Part shown: piece after piece, positions 52,666-64,000 of the stretch
Position numbering within the stretch: the first letter of the stretch is position 1
How the letters are laid out: each line of letters opens with the position of its first letter
Assembly (NCBI GenBank): GCA_030068145.1
Contig: JAPJBO010000092.1
Span: forward strand, 248,001 to 312,000
Direction: 5' to 3'
Length of the DNA: 64,000 nt
From: Diplonema papillatum
Lineage: Eukaryota; Euglenozoa; Diplonemea; Diplonemida; Diplonemidae
Made by a program: the position numbers and the translations under genes
Notes under the pieces: generated by a model
Seen by the model: the letters and a program-made list of their open reading frames with translations, nothing else
What the model was told of the DNA's origin: nothing
Database searches by the model: none

Positions 52666-53720
52666 CCTACGTTTGATGAATATTCGAGTAGTAGCCCCAG
52701 TTTAGTGGTTGTTTGATCTCAAGGCAGCCCTTTGAGCAGCTATTCTCGTCAAAACGCCACGCGCACGTGGATGAATTTGGAGTTCAAACACTTCACTTGT
52801 ACCGGGGACATCGGCAATCATTCAGGCGCAGCCGCGGTCTGTACTCGATTACTCCCACCACCACCAAGACGGCGGGGTTGCATCGAGGAGGGCGGTCCTA
52901 CACGCATTGAACCACCGCGCTGGAACGGAACCGTCGCGTTTTCAGCACAAAATGCACTTTTTCTCCGGAAAATGTGTACTGTCGGAGAGACAACGACGTC
53001 GTGGTGGAAAGGCAGGGCTAGCGGGAATGAGAACAGGTTGCCACACTGGGACGGAACGTCCGACTTTGGTCGGCTGACAGTGAACGCCAGTTTCTTGGTT
53101 GCTTGAAAATGACAAATGGCATCACTTGAAGGGCCCGACACGCAAAACGACGACCCAGAACTTTGTCACGATGGGCGATGAGCGAAAGAATTGGAAGGAC
53201 GACAACACGTCCTTTTTCGTTTCTTTTTTGTTTCATGTCATAGGTACCAGGGAAAGCCTGCTACACGGGAGCCAAGCTTCACGTGTTCGGCGGTACTGCA
53301 GAGCCGATTTCCCAAACGAAAGCATCAAGGCTTGGCGCACCTTCCGGCTTGGCGCTCGTGCTGAACACAAGCTCGTCGAGACGGTCAGCCATAGGGCAGA
53401 GCGGACGGGGTTGCACTGTGCTGCCTCCGACTCAAGCTTTGCAAGCTGTGGTTGACCGTCACGTTCCTGGACCAGGAGCGGCCTTTTTCTTCTTCTTTCT
53501 TTTCTTTTTGTTTCATGACTCCTCCCGAGCGGGAATGTTTCGAATTCATGCAGCGTCTTGACATTCAGGGCACTGGGCAGAAGTCACATTCCACTCGCCA
53601 CCGCTGTGATGAAGCGAAACGCTGTGGTTCAATTAACCAGTTGGAATCCTCTTGTTCGTAACAGTTCCAAGCTGACACTTCATTGCGGGCACAACATACA
53701 AGAAGGCCTGGAAGAAATCA
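52666..53720. other. Intergenic, nothing convincing
   Basis: No gene, RNA or structured repeat was recognised. Confidence 0.4.
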
Positions 53721-53797
53721 GGAGCCGCGGGTAGCACCCGAGAGCGCCACTCACAGCACCTTCAATCTGAGCCCAGACCTGACCCGCACTTACAATC
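53721..53797. repeat. 78-bp dispersed repeat, copy 2
   Basis: Nearly identical to 26889-26966, sharing GAGAGCGCCACTCACAGCAC and AATCTGAGCCCAGACCTGAC. It lies about 110 bp before the CA microsatellite. Confidence 0.85.
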
Positions 53798-53905
53798 GCC
53801 GAGCACTCCGAAAGAACTCCAGCATCAAGCAGCCGTACCGGACACCCGCAGCAACTTCACTACCAATTGTAGCTGTATTCCAACAGTTTGTCGTGGGCCA
53901 ATTAT

Positions 53906-55646
<1,741 letters not shown>

Positions 55647-57698
55647 CTACCAAATTAGTAGGAAACAAGAGAGCCGACCCTCGCTAGCTGCTTTTGTCCA
55701 GGTCTTGTTGCCCACGTGAGAAATGCACTCGCATACGATAGCCCCGGATTGCTGCAAGACGGTGACGACTACGCCAAGAATACCGGTGACCACTCCCCAA
55801 AGCACAAGAAGATTGTACATCCAATTGCGGGGATCCGTCAGAACCTCTCGCACCTGTTGCCAGTACGACATGCGACGCAATTGAGTGGCGACCAGGGGTG
55901 CTGACTCGTCTGACTTCCCTGATCGGTTCGTTTTCGACTCAGCGGAGCCTTCGCTTTCACGCTGGACTTGAGTCGAGTTGCCTTCTACAGATCCTCGTAT
56001 CGATCGCTGCCTCAGCACACAGTACATGATTGGCGGGAAGATGTACACCATGCAGCTTCCGAAAATAGCACCTGAGTATGGCGGTTTGGAGTTCGGACAA
56101 GCTGAATTGCACTGGTTCACGGTGGTATCGGAAACCTAGCATCACCAACAGCCGTAGTGAACTTGGCTATGTGCTGGCATACGACGGGTGTTCGGTAACC
56201 GCTGAGATGAGGGACGCGCGCTCTGATCCAATTCGAATTTGTCAGTGTTCCCAGATGGCATACCCTTGTAAGCTAAGACGACCTCAACCTTGGTAACGGT
56301 TACACCTACTGTGGTGGAGATCACAATTATCGCCGCTGTGATGAGCAGGAACTCCTTTGTCGGGCAGCTGTCGGTGGTGTACTTGCCGTCCCAGTACAAG
56401 TCGATGATAGAGTCGCGGATGAAGTGGCAGACCATCGGGAAAGTAAAGATAACGAGACACGCGAGCGCCAGGCGTGCCACGACAGCGGGACTCCACTTGT
56501 CCGAGAAATTTTTCAGAATGTCGCCGTCGATCTGGTTGCCAAACACGAGATACCCAGTAACGGCTGCCGCGGCGTATATCATCATCGCGAACGTCATCAC
56601 CACGAACACCACGATGCTCCACCGACGCGGTGTCCGATCCTTCAACTCGTTGTAATAACTGTGCGAAGTTGGAAGATTATTATTTGCACGCCTGAACACG
56701 CATAGATTTGAAGGCATGCGCTGCACGGGCGGCACCTTCGAGCGGCGCCGCGTGTGAAGCCTTAATGCGCAATACATACCGAGGGGCGTTGTAGTGGCAA
56801 GTGAATGCGACGTTAACGAGAGGCAGCGCCGCAAATACGCCGACGGGGAATCCTGTCGAGTTTGTTAAAAGTGGCTGGGCAAGTATGAAAACACGTCTGC
56901 GTGGCTAATAAACGGCAAACTGCATCAGGCGAAGCAGCAAGTCAGCTGCCAACTTCCAGCAGCCTTCTCAGCATATATCCGGAAAGGGAAAGACAAACCA
57001 ATGTAGTCGACTGAGTCGCGCAATTCCTCCGACTGGTTTTTGAGCTCCGGAGGGAAGACATCATCGTTGTCAAGAGCCAGAGCCCACACGCAGACTGCGG
57101 CAGCGTACATGGTGGCCAGAAGTGAAACTGACGACGTGTACTTCAGGGGCTCCAAGTTGCGCATGCATGACAGAGGGAAAAATACGAACACCGCGACCCC
57201 CGACATAATGAGCCATCGTTTGTGCAACCACTCGTTGCTGCTCCAGCTATCCAACACACCGGTCCCACTGCCGCACAGGAAGTCTCCGGTTAAGACAACA
57301 AACGAGATGCAGCTCCCGCAGCCGTACATCAAAACTATGATCTGTGCTGCGAGACCTCCAGTGCGCCCGAAGGCTGACTGCATCATCTTCAAGTACGAGC
57401 ACGTGCCTGCTAGTTCGCAGCACTGTGCGAGAAGGATGAAAGAAAGCGCATTGAGGACTCCCATGAAGACCATCATGCACATCCCGGTCACGAGGGTCGA
57501 CTCGTACAGGCACCACGACAGCGAGAAAAGTCCTGCCCCCACCACATTGTTAAGAAGGTTCAACATGCTGGCAAGCATTGAAGCTTCGCTGCGGAGATGG
57601 TCATCTCGGTCGTGGAATGTGGTCTTGTCCCATTCATCGTCTTGTTCACTGCCGAGAGTGGACGTCGTCTGCGACCAGCGATCCCGGTCTTGGCCCAT
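55647..57698 (-). CDS. Amino acid/auxin permease (AAAP, SLC38/AVT-like) transporter (4 exons)
   Basis: Exons 57698-56999, 56852-56780, 56658-56264 and 56071-55647 join to 530 codons plus stop. Introns are 146, 121 and 192 bp, with donors GTTTGT, GTATGT and GTATGC, all ending in AG. The protein starts with a hydrophilic tail, then NLLNNVVGAGLFSLSWCLYE, the conserved first TM of AAAP/SLC38 transporters (N-x-x-x-G-x-G). About 11 TM segments follow; the family's mid-protein motif is rebuilt across two junctions as VAFTCHYNAPRYYNEL, where SLC38/AVT proteins typically read F-A-F-x-C-H-x-N. It is probably a proton- or sodium-coupled amino acid carrier of the plasma or a vacuolar membrane. The short 73-bp exon 2 encodes the motif. 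The final loop (SRGSVEGNST to KSDESAP area) is hydrophilic and the last TM is near the end. Substrate cannot be read from sequence. Confidence 0.9.
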
Positions 57699-58075
57699 GT
57701 TTTTGGCGGGATCGTATTGATCTTTCTCTATGTCGTCCTACTGAGCAAGTTGACAGAGCAAAATACATTTGAGGCATGCTTGTCAGCCGAGTACAACTCA
57801 GCCACGCACGAGCCTACCAAAAGAACGCCTTCATCAGTTGCTCGTTTCGTTGAACGGTTCTGCTTTATGAGTAACGACTTTCGGCGCTGTCCGAGTGACG
57901 ATGTCGTAACAATGCACTGGCTGTTGTCGTGCGTTCCACCTGAACATGCCCATCGAAAAGAAGAATGAAAAAACATGCGGACGCTACTCGATTTTGCCTA
58001 CTCTGAATAGAGTGGCAGACAGCCGTCTTGCAGGTGGTCAAAGAACCGGAAAACTCTGCAAATAAATGAGACTCG
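57699..58075. other. Intergenic, nothing convincing
   Basis: Short spacer between the transporter and helicase genes, with no recognised feature. Confidence 0.5.
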
Positions 58076-59983
58076 TCACGCTTCAGCAAGTCTGAGCTTG
58101 GTCGGCAGGCGACCATCAATACCAAGGCGATCGCCACACGTCAGCGTCGCGCAGGAAACGGCGGTGATGTCGAGATCAGGCAGCAACCCACGGACAAAGG
58201 CAAGCCTGTTGGCCGGAAGAAGCGTGATGCAGCACCCGTGATGGCCATTGCGCGCAGTTCTGCCACTCAGGTGCATGTAAGCTGAAGTGGTCGTCGGCGC
58301 CCCGACGATGAAGCAGTGAGTGACTGCTACGAAGTCCAACCCGCGAACAGAGTTTTTAGGAACAACTAATACGGGGAACGAGGCGCCGGTTTCACGCGGC
58401 GCCTCGAATGCATCACGGGCCGACGCAAGCTGACCTTCTGTCCCAACGAAGGGGATTGCTGAGAACGACATGCTCCCTAAGCAGTCGACCATCTGGGAGA
58501 CGACATGACTTTCGACGAAAACAATTGCCTTCGGCGATCGAGGTAGCTCTGACCCGAGTCCGGAAGGGGGCGACGGGTACACAGGCAAGCGGGGGACCGA
58601 AAACGCATGTTGGCGGTAGGTCAGGAGCACGTGTTCAATGCAAGCCGCAACTTCTCGCGCTGTCGAAACCGTTGCAAAAGCGTGATACAGGGTGGCAGGG
58701 AACGAGAATGCCACCCTGTTGTGAATATCAATCACAAACGGCTCGTTCCTCGATAGCGGCCGTTCCGCCGACTGGAGATACGACGCAAGGGAATGTGGAT
58801 TCAGAAACGACATCCGCTGTCGTTCGTCGCCGGCGACATGTTCTTGCCCGCCGTAAAATTGTCCCTCCGTCTTCACCACGGACGTCCTCGCAAACTGCCT
58901 CAGTTCCGACAATGCCGAGTGACTGAGTGTCGCGCTCACGAAAATGCACTGCTGCTGTGGCGTGGGGTCGCGACTTTTGGACGTGCCTCCCTGCATCCGC
59001 AGAAGCTTACGAAGAAGGCGCCTCCGCTTATCGTAGTTCGGATGGCTTGGGTCCACAGGGATTACGTCATCGACTTCGTCGATCAGGACGAGGCGAGAAT
59101 TCGCCCGGATAACAGATGTGACAGTTATGTACTTAGCTTCGGTGCCGATCGTATCTGATGGAACAGCGCGGACTTCCTGCGAAGTATCTGATGGATTGCT
59201 CATGGGTCCGGAATCGCGCGTGTCTTCCCGCCCTCTGCGGATTTTCCGACTGTAACGGCCGGTGAAGATGGAACGCTTCTTCAACTTGCAGTATTCGAAA
59301 AGTGCATCGAGCTCTTGAGGGCGGCAGAACACGCAAGTTGGCTTCTTTTCATTAAGCAAACTCTCGTGTTCGCGCGGGGAGAGCTCTGAATCAAGTGTTA
59401 AAAACACATGCGATGCAGTACCGCAAAAGAGGGATACCCACTTTTCAAACTGGTAGCACAACGCTGTGGTGGGGAAGAGAGCGATGAAAGAGTAGGGAAG
59501 CAGACTCGACGCTTCTGACAGCAGCCGGTGCGAGAGCACGAGGCTTAGCCCAAAGGTTTTGCCGCATCCCGTGTAGCCCGTTGCAAACACATCGGTCCCG
59601 AGGGCAAGAGAGCCAACGAGACGCTGTTGAATCTCAGTAAGCTCGGTAATGCCTTGGCGAATAAGTGCGCGGCAGACAAGCGGTTCGAGACCCGTATCAT
59701 CAAGCCCCATCAAATCGACGCGACGTCCCCTCGTGGCTTTTAAATGCCTGTCTTCTTCAACATTGGGACGAATGATGCTCTGCTGTTCGCCCTCCGCTTC
59801 CTGCATGCGTTCCACAATGGCCTTCGTGGTGTTCAGCCAAACTGCTGCTCCTATCTCAGCTCGATATAGGTCATCGGTTTTCAACTTGCGAATGAGCTCC
59901 GTTTCCCTGAGCTTTCGCTGAGGGTTGCCGTGAAACGGTGCAATGCGTTCCCACTTCTTCAGTCGAGGCGCGCTCCTCCGCAT
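58076..59983 (-). CDS. DEAD-box-type RNA helicase (DEVD variant)
   Basis: The intronless frame encodes 635 residues. Motifs in order: GITELTEIQQ with Q119 of the Q motif, ATGYTGCGKT (motif I, 134-143), PTTAL (motif Ia, 171-175), IDEVD (motif II, DEVD at 302-305 in place of DEAD), SAT (motif III, 350-352), SVRGLDF (motif V) and HLSGRTARNGHHG (motif VI). All catalytic motifs are present, so ATP-dependent RNA remodelling is likely. A poorly conserved insertion of about 45 residues lies between motifs Ib and II (about 242-288). The N-terminal about 90 residues are basic and helical. Divergent DEAD-box proteins with such motif II changes are common among euglenozoan mitochondrial ribosome assembly factors, but localisation is not evident here. 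The ATG lies 16 nt after CTCAG. Confidence 0.88.
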   Translation of the reverse strand: MRRSAPRLKKWERIAPFHGNPQRKLRETELIRKLKTDDLYRAEIGAAVWLNTTKAIVERMQEAEGEQQSIIRPNVEEDRHLKATRGRRVDLMGLDDTGLEPLVCRALIRQGITELTEIQQRLVGSLALGTDVFATGYTGCGKTFGLSLVLSHRLLSEASSLLPYSFIALFPTTALCYQFEKWVSLFCGTASHVFLTLDSELSPREHESLLNEKKPTCVFCRPQELDALFEYCKLKKRSIFTGRYSRKIRRGREDTRDSGPMSNPSDTSQEVRAVPSDTIGTEAKYITVTSVIRANSRLVLIDEVDDVIPVDPSHPNYDKRRRLLRKLLRMQGGTSKSRDPTPQQQCIFVSATLSHSALSELRQFARTSVVKTEGQFYGGQEHVAGDERQRMSFLNPHSLASYLQSAERPLSRNEPFVIDIHNRVAFSFPATLYHAFATVSTAREVAACIEHVLLTYRQHAFSVPRLPVYPSPPSGLGSELPRSPKAIVFVESHVVSQMVDCLGSMSFSAIPFVGTEGQLASARDAFEAPRETGASFPVLVVPKNSVRGLDFVAVTHCFIVGAPTTTSAYMHLSGRTARNGHHGCCITLLPANRLAFVRGLLPDLDITAVSCATLTCGDRLGIDGRLPTKLRLAEA

Positions 59984-60333
59984 TGTGCGGTCTCCCCACC
60001 TGAGTTAACACCCCAATGACTAACCAGCTACGCCAACCCCAAGATACGTGTTTCTCTTCGGGTCTCCCTGTTTCTAGAAAGGTTGTTGAAGTCGTGTCCG
60101 TGGTAACTCGCGTGGTGCATTGCATGCAGCCTGGCAATGAAAACGAGCAAGTGAAAGGCCTGTCGTGAGCGGTCGTGTGGAGGGCCCGCGGAACGAATGT
60201 AGTCGACAACGGAGGTGAGGGGAAGAGAGAGGCGGCGTACATGTCGGGTAAGTAAAGGTTGACCGAATATTTGCGGGCACGGGGACTGATAGATGGTTCG
60301 CTGCGGTGACAATGGCCAGTGGTCGGAGACGTT
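59984..60333. other. Spacer between helicase and PC-esterase genes
   Basis: No feature was recognised apart from the likely trans-splice acceptor CTCAG near 60000. Confidence 0.5.
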
Positions 60334-61731
60334 TCAATGTCCCGTATTGTTCGCAGCGCAGAGCATGTTCAGCAAGACATTCCACAACATGTGCGAAATG
60401 CCGCCATTCCAGCCCCACTCTTTCACGCGCTTGTTTTTGACTTTTGATTGTTTCTTTCCTTTTTCCGCTGCGTTGTGCAACCCGTCCCAGGAGCCTTCTT
60501 CACGCGATCTCGTTACTGCAGTCGCATAGAGTAACTCAAAGCCCAGAGGTTTCAAGTGCTTCATGGAGATAGCGTCCCAGCGCTCAGTTCTGTGCTGGGA
60601 CATACCGCGAGTTGCATAGTGAACTTGAGGAGCGCCGAGCCAAATCTTGCGTACAGGAAAAGATGTAGGGCGTCGGGCCAGCTCATTTGCAAAGGTAGAC
60701 ATAAAATACTCCCACGCAGAGTCATTGCACACACCGATCATGTGCATCATTCCCAGGTTTGCTGCAATAGCCACGGGTTTGTCAGTGTGCACTTTGTCAA
60801 CTACGACCTTTACGACAGAGTTCGCATATTGTTTTGAAAAGGCCTCACCTTTTATGATCATGTGCCAATGCTCGCACCGTAACCCCGCCTCGTCCCACAT
60901 GTGGAAAAGCTTGCAATTTTGCGCATACTCTCTGGCAATCGAGTCACCGATGATGCCAACGCTGCCTTGGCGAGCAAAGCATCTATTGCCTGGTCCTCGG
61001 GTCGGTGAATACAGGACGTAGTGACAATCTTTCGGTGCCCACAACCACTCCTGGTTGTAGGCGTAAGCGTCAGAGAGCCACCAAGGAGTTCCTTCGCAGT
61101 ACGGTTGCGGCTTTTGGCAGTAATCGTTTGACGGGAAACGGATCCAGTGGCCACGTGTGTAATTTCCGTGCGCGCATCGGGGGGTACCATACGATGTCGT
61201 ATTCAGGCGAGGCGCGCCTGTCACGATCACCGTGAAGGGACTGCCTTGGAGATTTTTCTGCGACCCACACGTCTTGTGCTTGGCAAACAGCTTCTTACCA
61301 TTCAGCCGAACTCGGCTGCGGTCGGCCCCGAGACTGACAGGTGCAGCGGCATCGACGCTGCTGCCGTTAAGATGAACGAACTTAATGAACAGCTCGTACT
61401 GACCTGGCTCGTACACAGTATACGTGATGTCGTAAGCACATTCATCGGTTCGCTTCACGACGTCTGCCCAGACATAGGTCGGCCCAACCAGCCGCGCGGT
61501 CACATGCAGGTCTGTGCAATGTGACTTGAGACTATCCCAGGCAACGACGCAATTGTGGAGGGAGATGGTCGTAGGTGTATTCGTGTTGGCGTTTCCAAGG
61601 CCTCGGCCGACAGCGTGCCACATCTGACGTGTTGTATTTTGAGGGGTGTGCAAGTATTCGTTTGTGGCCTTCGGATACGCATACCTTGCCGTCCTGCTAG
61701 CCGTTACTGAACAAAACAATTGAAGCAGCAC
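60334..61731 (-). CDS. Filamin-fold plus PC-esterase/NXPE-like protein, 5' end missing
   Basis: The open frame has 465 codons but begins at a GTG; no in-frame ATG lies near, and AG dinucleotides (TTGTTTTGTTCAG, GCTAGCAG) lie just inside it. A 5' exon with the signal or TM sequence is therefore probably missing. Counting from the GTG, residues about 55-172 form a filamin-type Ig fold (YDITYTVYEPGQYELFIKFV, then GSPFTVIVTG). Residues about 195-440 are a PC-esterase (SGNH-like) domain: GDSIARE with the nucleophile Ser264, NLGMMHM around 325-331, and SWDGLH with Asp416 and His419 completing the triad. The order filamin then PC-esterase is that of NXPE and related glycan O-acyl transferase/esterase proteins, so it likely modifies cell-surface glycans in the secretory pathway. 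Several N-glycosylation sequons are present. Confidence 0.85.
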   Translation of the reverse strand: MLLQLFCSVTASRTARYAYPKATNEYLHTPQNTTRQMWHAVGRGLGNANTNTPTTISLHNCVVAWDSLKSHCTDLHVTARLVGPTYVWADVVKRTDECAYDITYTVYEPGQYELFIKFVHLNGSSVDAAAPVSLGADRSRVRLNGKKLFAKHKTCGSQKNLQGSPFTVIVTGAPRLNTTSYGTPRCAHGNYTRGHWIRFPSNDYCQKPQPYCEGTPWWLSDAYAYNQEWLWAPKDCHYVLYSPTRGPGNRCFARQGSVGIIGDSIAREYAQNCKLFHMWDEAGLRCEHWHMIIKGEAFSKQYANSVVKVVVDKVHTDKPVAIAANLGMMHMIGVCNDSAWEYFMSTFANELARRPTSFPVRKIWLGAPQVHYATRGMSQHRTERWDAISMKHLKPLGFELLYATAVTRSREEGSWDGLHNAAEKGKKQSKVKNKRVKEWGWNGGISHMLWNVLLNMLCAANNTGH

Positions 61732-64000
61732 ATGCGGTACCGTGCTAATGCAAGGAAGAACACTTCACAAGGCTTGAAAAAGTATTTGATGCCAAGAGAT
61801 TACTTTCGCACAGCACGTACTATTCCGCATTTCTACTAAGGCAGATCTATACCGCTGCATGTAAACTCGAGCGCCTATGGTAAACCAGAAACCTTCAAAT
61901 CGGGTTGGGTCCCTCTCACCAACTAACCTGCAGGAGTTCGGCCAGAGCAGTAGGTGTGTGAGCGGCGAAGTGTCAGCTGGTATCAAGAATGATACAGGAT
62001 CAGGAATTTCATGAACGACCAGCTCTCTCTCGAGGGTTCCGGTCAGTTATCCTATGAACTGTGGCACCGCCTGCGCAACCCGCGCGCGCTGTGTTTGTCC
62101 CCTCGCTTTCGAAAAAGTTGATGTTCTTCAGTAACCACTTCCGGACGATCAAATTTTTATGTGCGTTACACCAGGGGTCGGATCCACCAGCTCTTTTCAG
62201 TGCCATTTCCGCGAAACTAAAACGTACTGCCGATAAAAACTTCATGTATGGTTATCCAAGGGTCAGGGTGAGAGGTGTTTTTTCCCCTCGCCTTCGCGAT
62301 GTTGCTAAAAATGCGAACACTGCAATGCAGTGCGCAGAATAAGAACGGGAAACGAATGGGACATGGGCAACGACAAAAATGACGACGTGAGAGGAAGTTG
62401 ACGAAGACGACTTTGTTCGATGACGCCGCTGGCCTTCACTGGCGCCTGACTATTTTCTGTTGCCCGCGCTCAGAATTGGATGGACCCGGTGCAGATACGG
62501 CGTGTTGGTCGGCTGATGGGTTGTGGCACTTCTTCCTTGACGTTTACCACATTATCTGCGCAACAGGAAATGTACCGAAGGAGAAGTGCCGTAGCACAAC
62601 CCACCACAGCCGCCGGCAAAGAAGATACACGCAATGTCGTTGCAATCAGCGGGAAGGACCCGCACGAATCACTATGCCTGAGAAACCGTTGCTTGGTTGG
62701 TCATGGGTACTACTTCATTTCGCTTTAATTTCCAAAATTCCGTCTCAATGCCCAAAAGATTTCCCCCAGCTCTGAGAGAACAAGAAGCTGACGTTTAGGC
62801 ACTGCAAAAGGAGGGTCCAAGGTGACCATCCCACCGGCCCAGCCCCTGACCGCCAGTTCTAGCACAGCGACCCTAACCCACGCCTCTCCCTATCCCCCAC
62901 AACTTTTTTCATTGAGCCGTTTTTTGCAATTCCGTCATACCGGAATTTGGAGCAGGAATGTCTTTGCGTATCGGCCGTTGTGGGTGCTCCTCCCAGGCCC
63001 TGTGGACATCTTTTTGGACCCGGTGTTCCGAAAGACACCCCCATGCGCGTGGACCTGAGCCAAAATAGGTCCGAATCTGCTCACTCAGATGGCCGGTCAT
63101 TGAACAGGTAGAACGAGTCACGCTGCAGACAACCTACCCCGAAGCATGTGCACGGGTTGTGCCTCAGCCGCTGCCGACGTTGTGTCGGTGGCAACGGTCA
63201 AGACACTAGCTACAAAAGGCGCGACGCGACGTCTGGCACCGACAGTCCACGGATCAAGATGAACGTACTGACATCCACTACGCGGAGGAGGGATCAGGCC
63301 GGGGCTTAGGAAGCGCACCGTGGAATTGGGCACGACGATGGTAATGTGGCAGCAAAACACACTAGACAAGCACGGCGAAGAACCGGTCACGGCGCCTCTC
63401 AGGGTCAGCTGCAGCAGTAAAGGAACGGCCCGTTTGAGTGTCGACCGCCGGACACACCAGCAGGGCTGCCTTTCGGCTCTGCTTCACCTCAACTTCTCAT
63501 GTGACATCGTGGTCGTAGGAAATGATAGGTGGAAAGCTAGCATCACAGGCCAGCCAGACTGTGTCCCTTGAATCTGCCAGGGTTTTCTCGACCTTCACTT
63601 CGCTTGAAGAAGAAACCCCCGTTGCAACTTCAAAAACTTCGGTGACAGCAGGAGACAGGGATGGTTCATTTTTCAAAATCCGGTAGCATTTTTGCGCCCA
63701 GGGCTACTAGCTGCTCGCGAAGACAAGCTGTTGAACGAGTCTTGCGTGCGGAAAAAACGATGTCCCGGTGCAAGCGATCGGTGTGCGGAAGACACGAAGA
63801 CCATCGTGGAATTGGCAAGGAGAGGTACATGCAGGCGCTGGAGTGAAAAGACCGGCGCTCGGAAGATCAAGATTAAGCGTATTCACGGAGTTGTACTGCA
63901 AGGGGATTTCGCTCGGTGTAACGGAGAACGAGCATCCACCAGGTTTCCTTGCCTCCCTGCTGATTGCGTCCTCCGGACTGTCGTGTCCCGTTACCCTTGT
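61732..64000. other. Unassigned end of window
   Basis: The missing 5' exon of the PC-esterase gene should lie here. One candidate on the minus strand is the ATG at about 62010 (MKFLIL) followed by GTATCA, which could splice in frame, but the resulting leader would be very short. No other gene, RNA or repeat is supported. Confidence 0.3.

Overview
This window looks like nuclear DNA of a flagellated protist, most likely a euglenozoan and best matched to a diplonemid. The argument is architectural. All 14 genes I can support lie on the minus strand, as expected for polycistronic transcription units. For most genes with a readable 5' end an AG lies 0-17 nt before the ATG, as expected for spliced-leader acceptor sites. 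Four genes also carry ordinary cis-spliced introns with a GTATNN-type (once GTTTGT) donor and an AG acceptor. Intergenic DNA is long and full of repeats. The species call is inference; no spliced-leader or rRNA gene is present to confirm it.

Layout, left to right (genes all on minus): tyrosine phosphatase (2029-4137); two-exon phosphagen-kinase-like pseudoenzyme with an RIIa/DPY-30-type docking domain (6463-8922); small multi-pass membrane protein (10485-11087); short hypothetical protein (11879-12319); two-exon EF-hand protein with a long low-complexity tail (13421-15806); five-TM prominin/tweety-like membrane protein (16625-18238); SseB-like protein (19645-20778); Tudor/SH3-like protein (22819-24717); two-exon WD-repeat protein with an N-terminal PIP box (27437-29981); 1005-residue cell-surface protein (32246-35263); a gene-poor tract of about 16 kb; cold-shock-domain protein (51490-52665); four-exon amino acid/auxin permease family transporter (55647-57698); DEAD-box-type helicase (58076-59983); filamin/PC-esterase secretory protein (60334-61731, 5' end missing).

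The spliced models are supported by phase and by family fit. The phosphagen kinase exons join to 514 codons and restore the family's conserved run across the junction. The EF-hand exons join inside the calcium loop and rebuild a canonical loop. The four permease exons total exactly 530 codons plus stop. The WD exons join to 556 codons.

Non-coding DNA carries many repeat families: foldback elements (1-196 and 19196-19380), a nested element with tRNA-like A/B boxes (5246-6394), a 1.4 kb element with about 450 bp inverted arms and a small internal ORF (42421-43838), several shorter TIR elements, a dispersed palindrome-bearing repeat in at least seven same-orientation copies, tandem repeats of 15 to 176 bp, and a CA/TG microsatellite of about 770 bp. 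Repeats also fill three of the large introns.

The genes do not form one pathway. Two fit a flagellated cell (docking-domain phosphagen kinase and perhaps the EF-hand protein), several are membrane or surface proteins, and the others act in signalling, RNA metabolism and perhaps DNA-replication-linked regulation.
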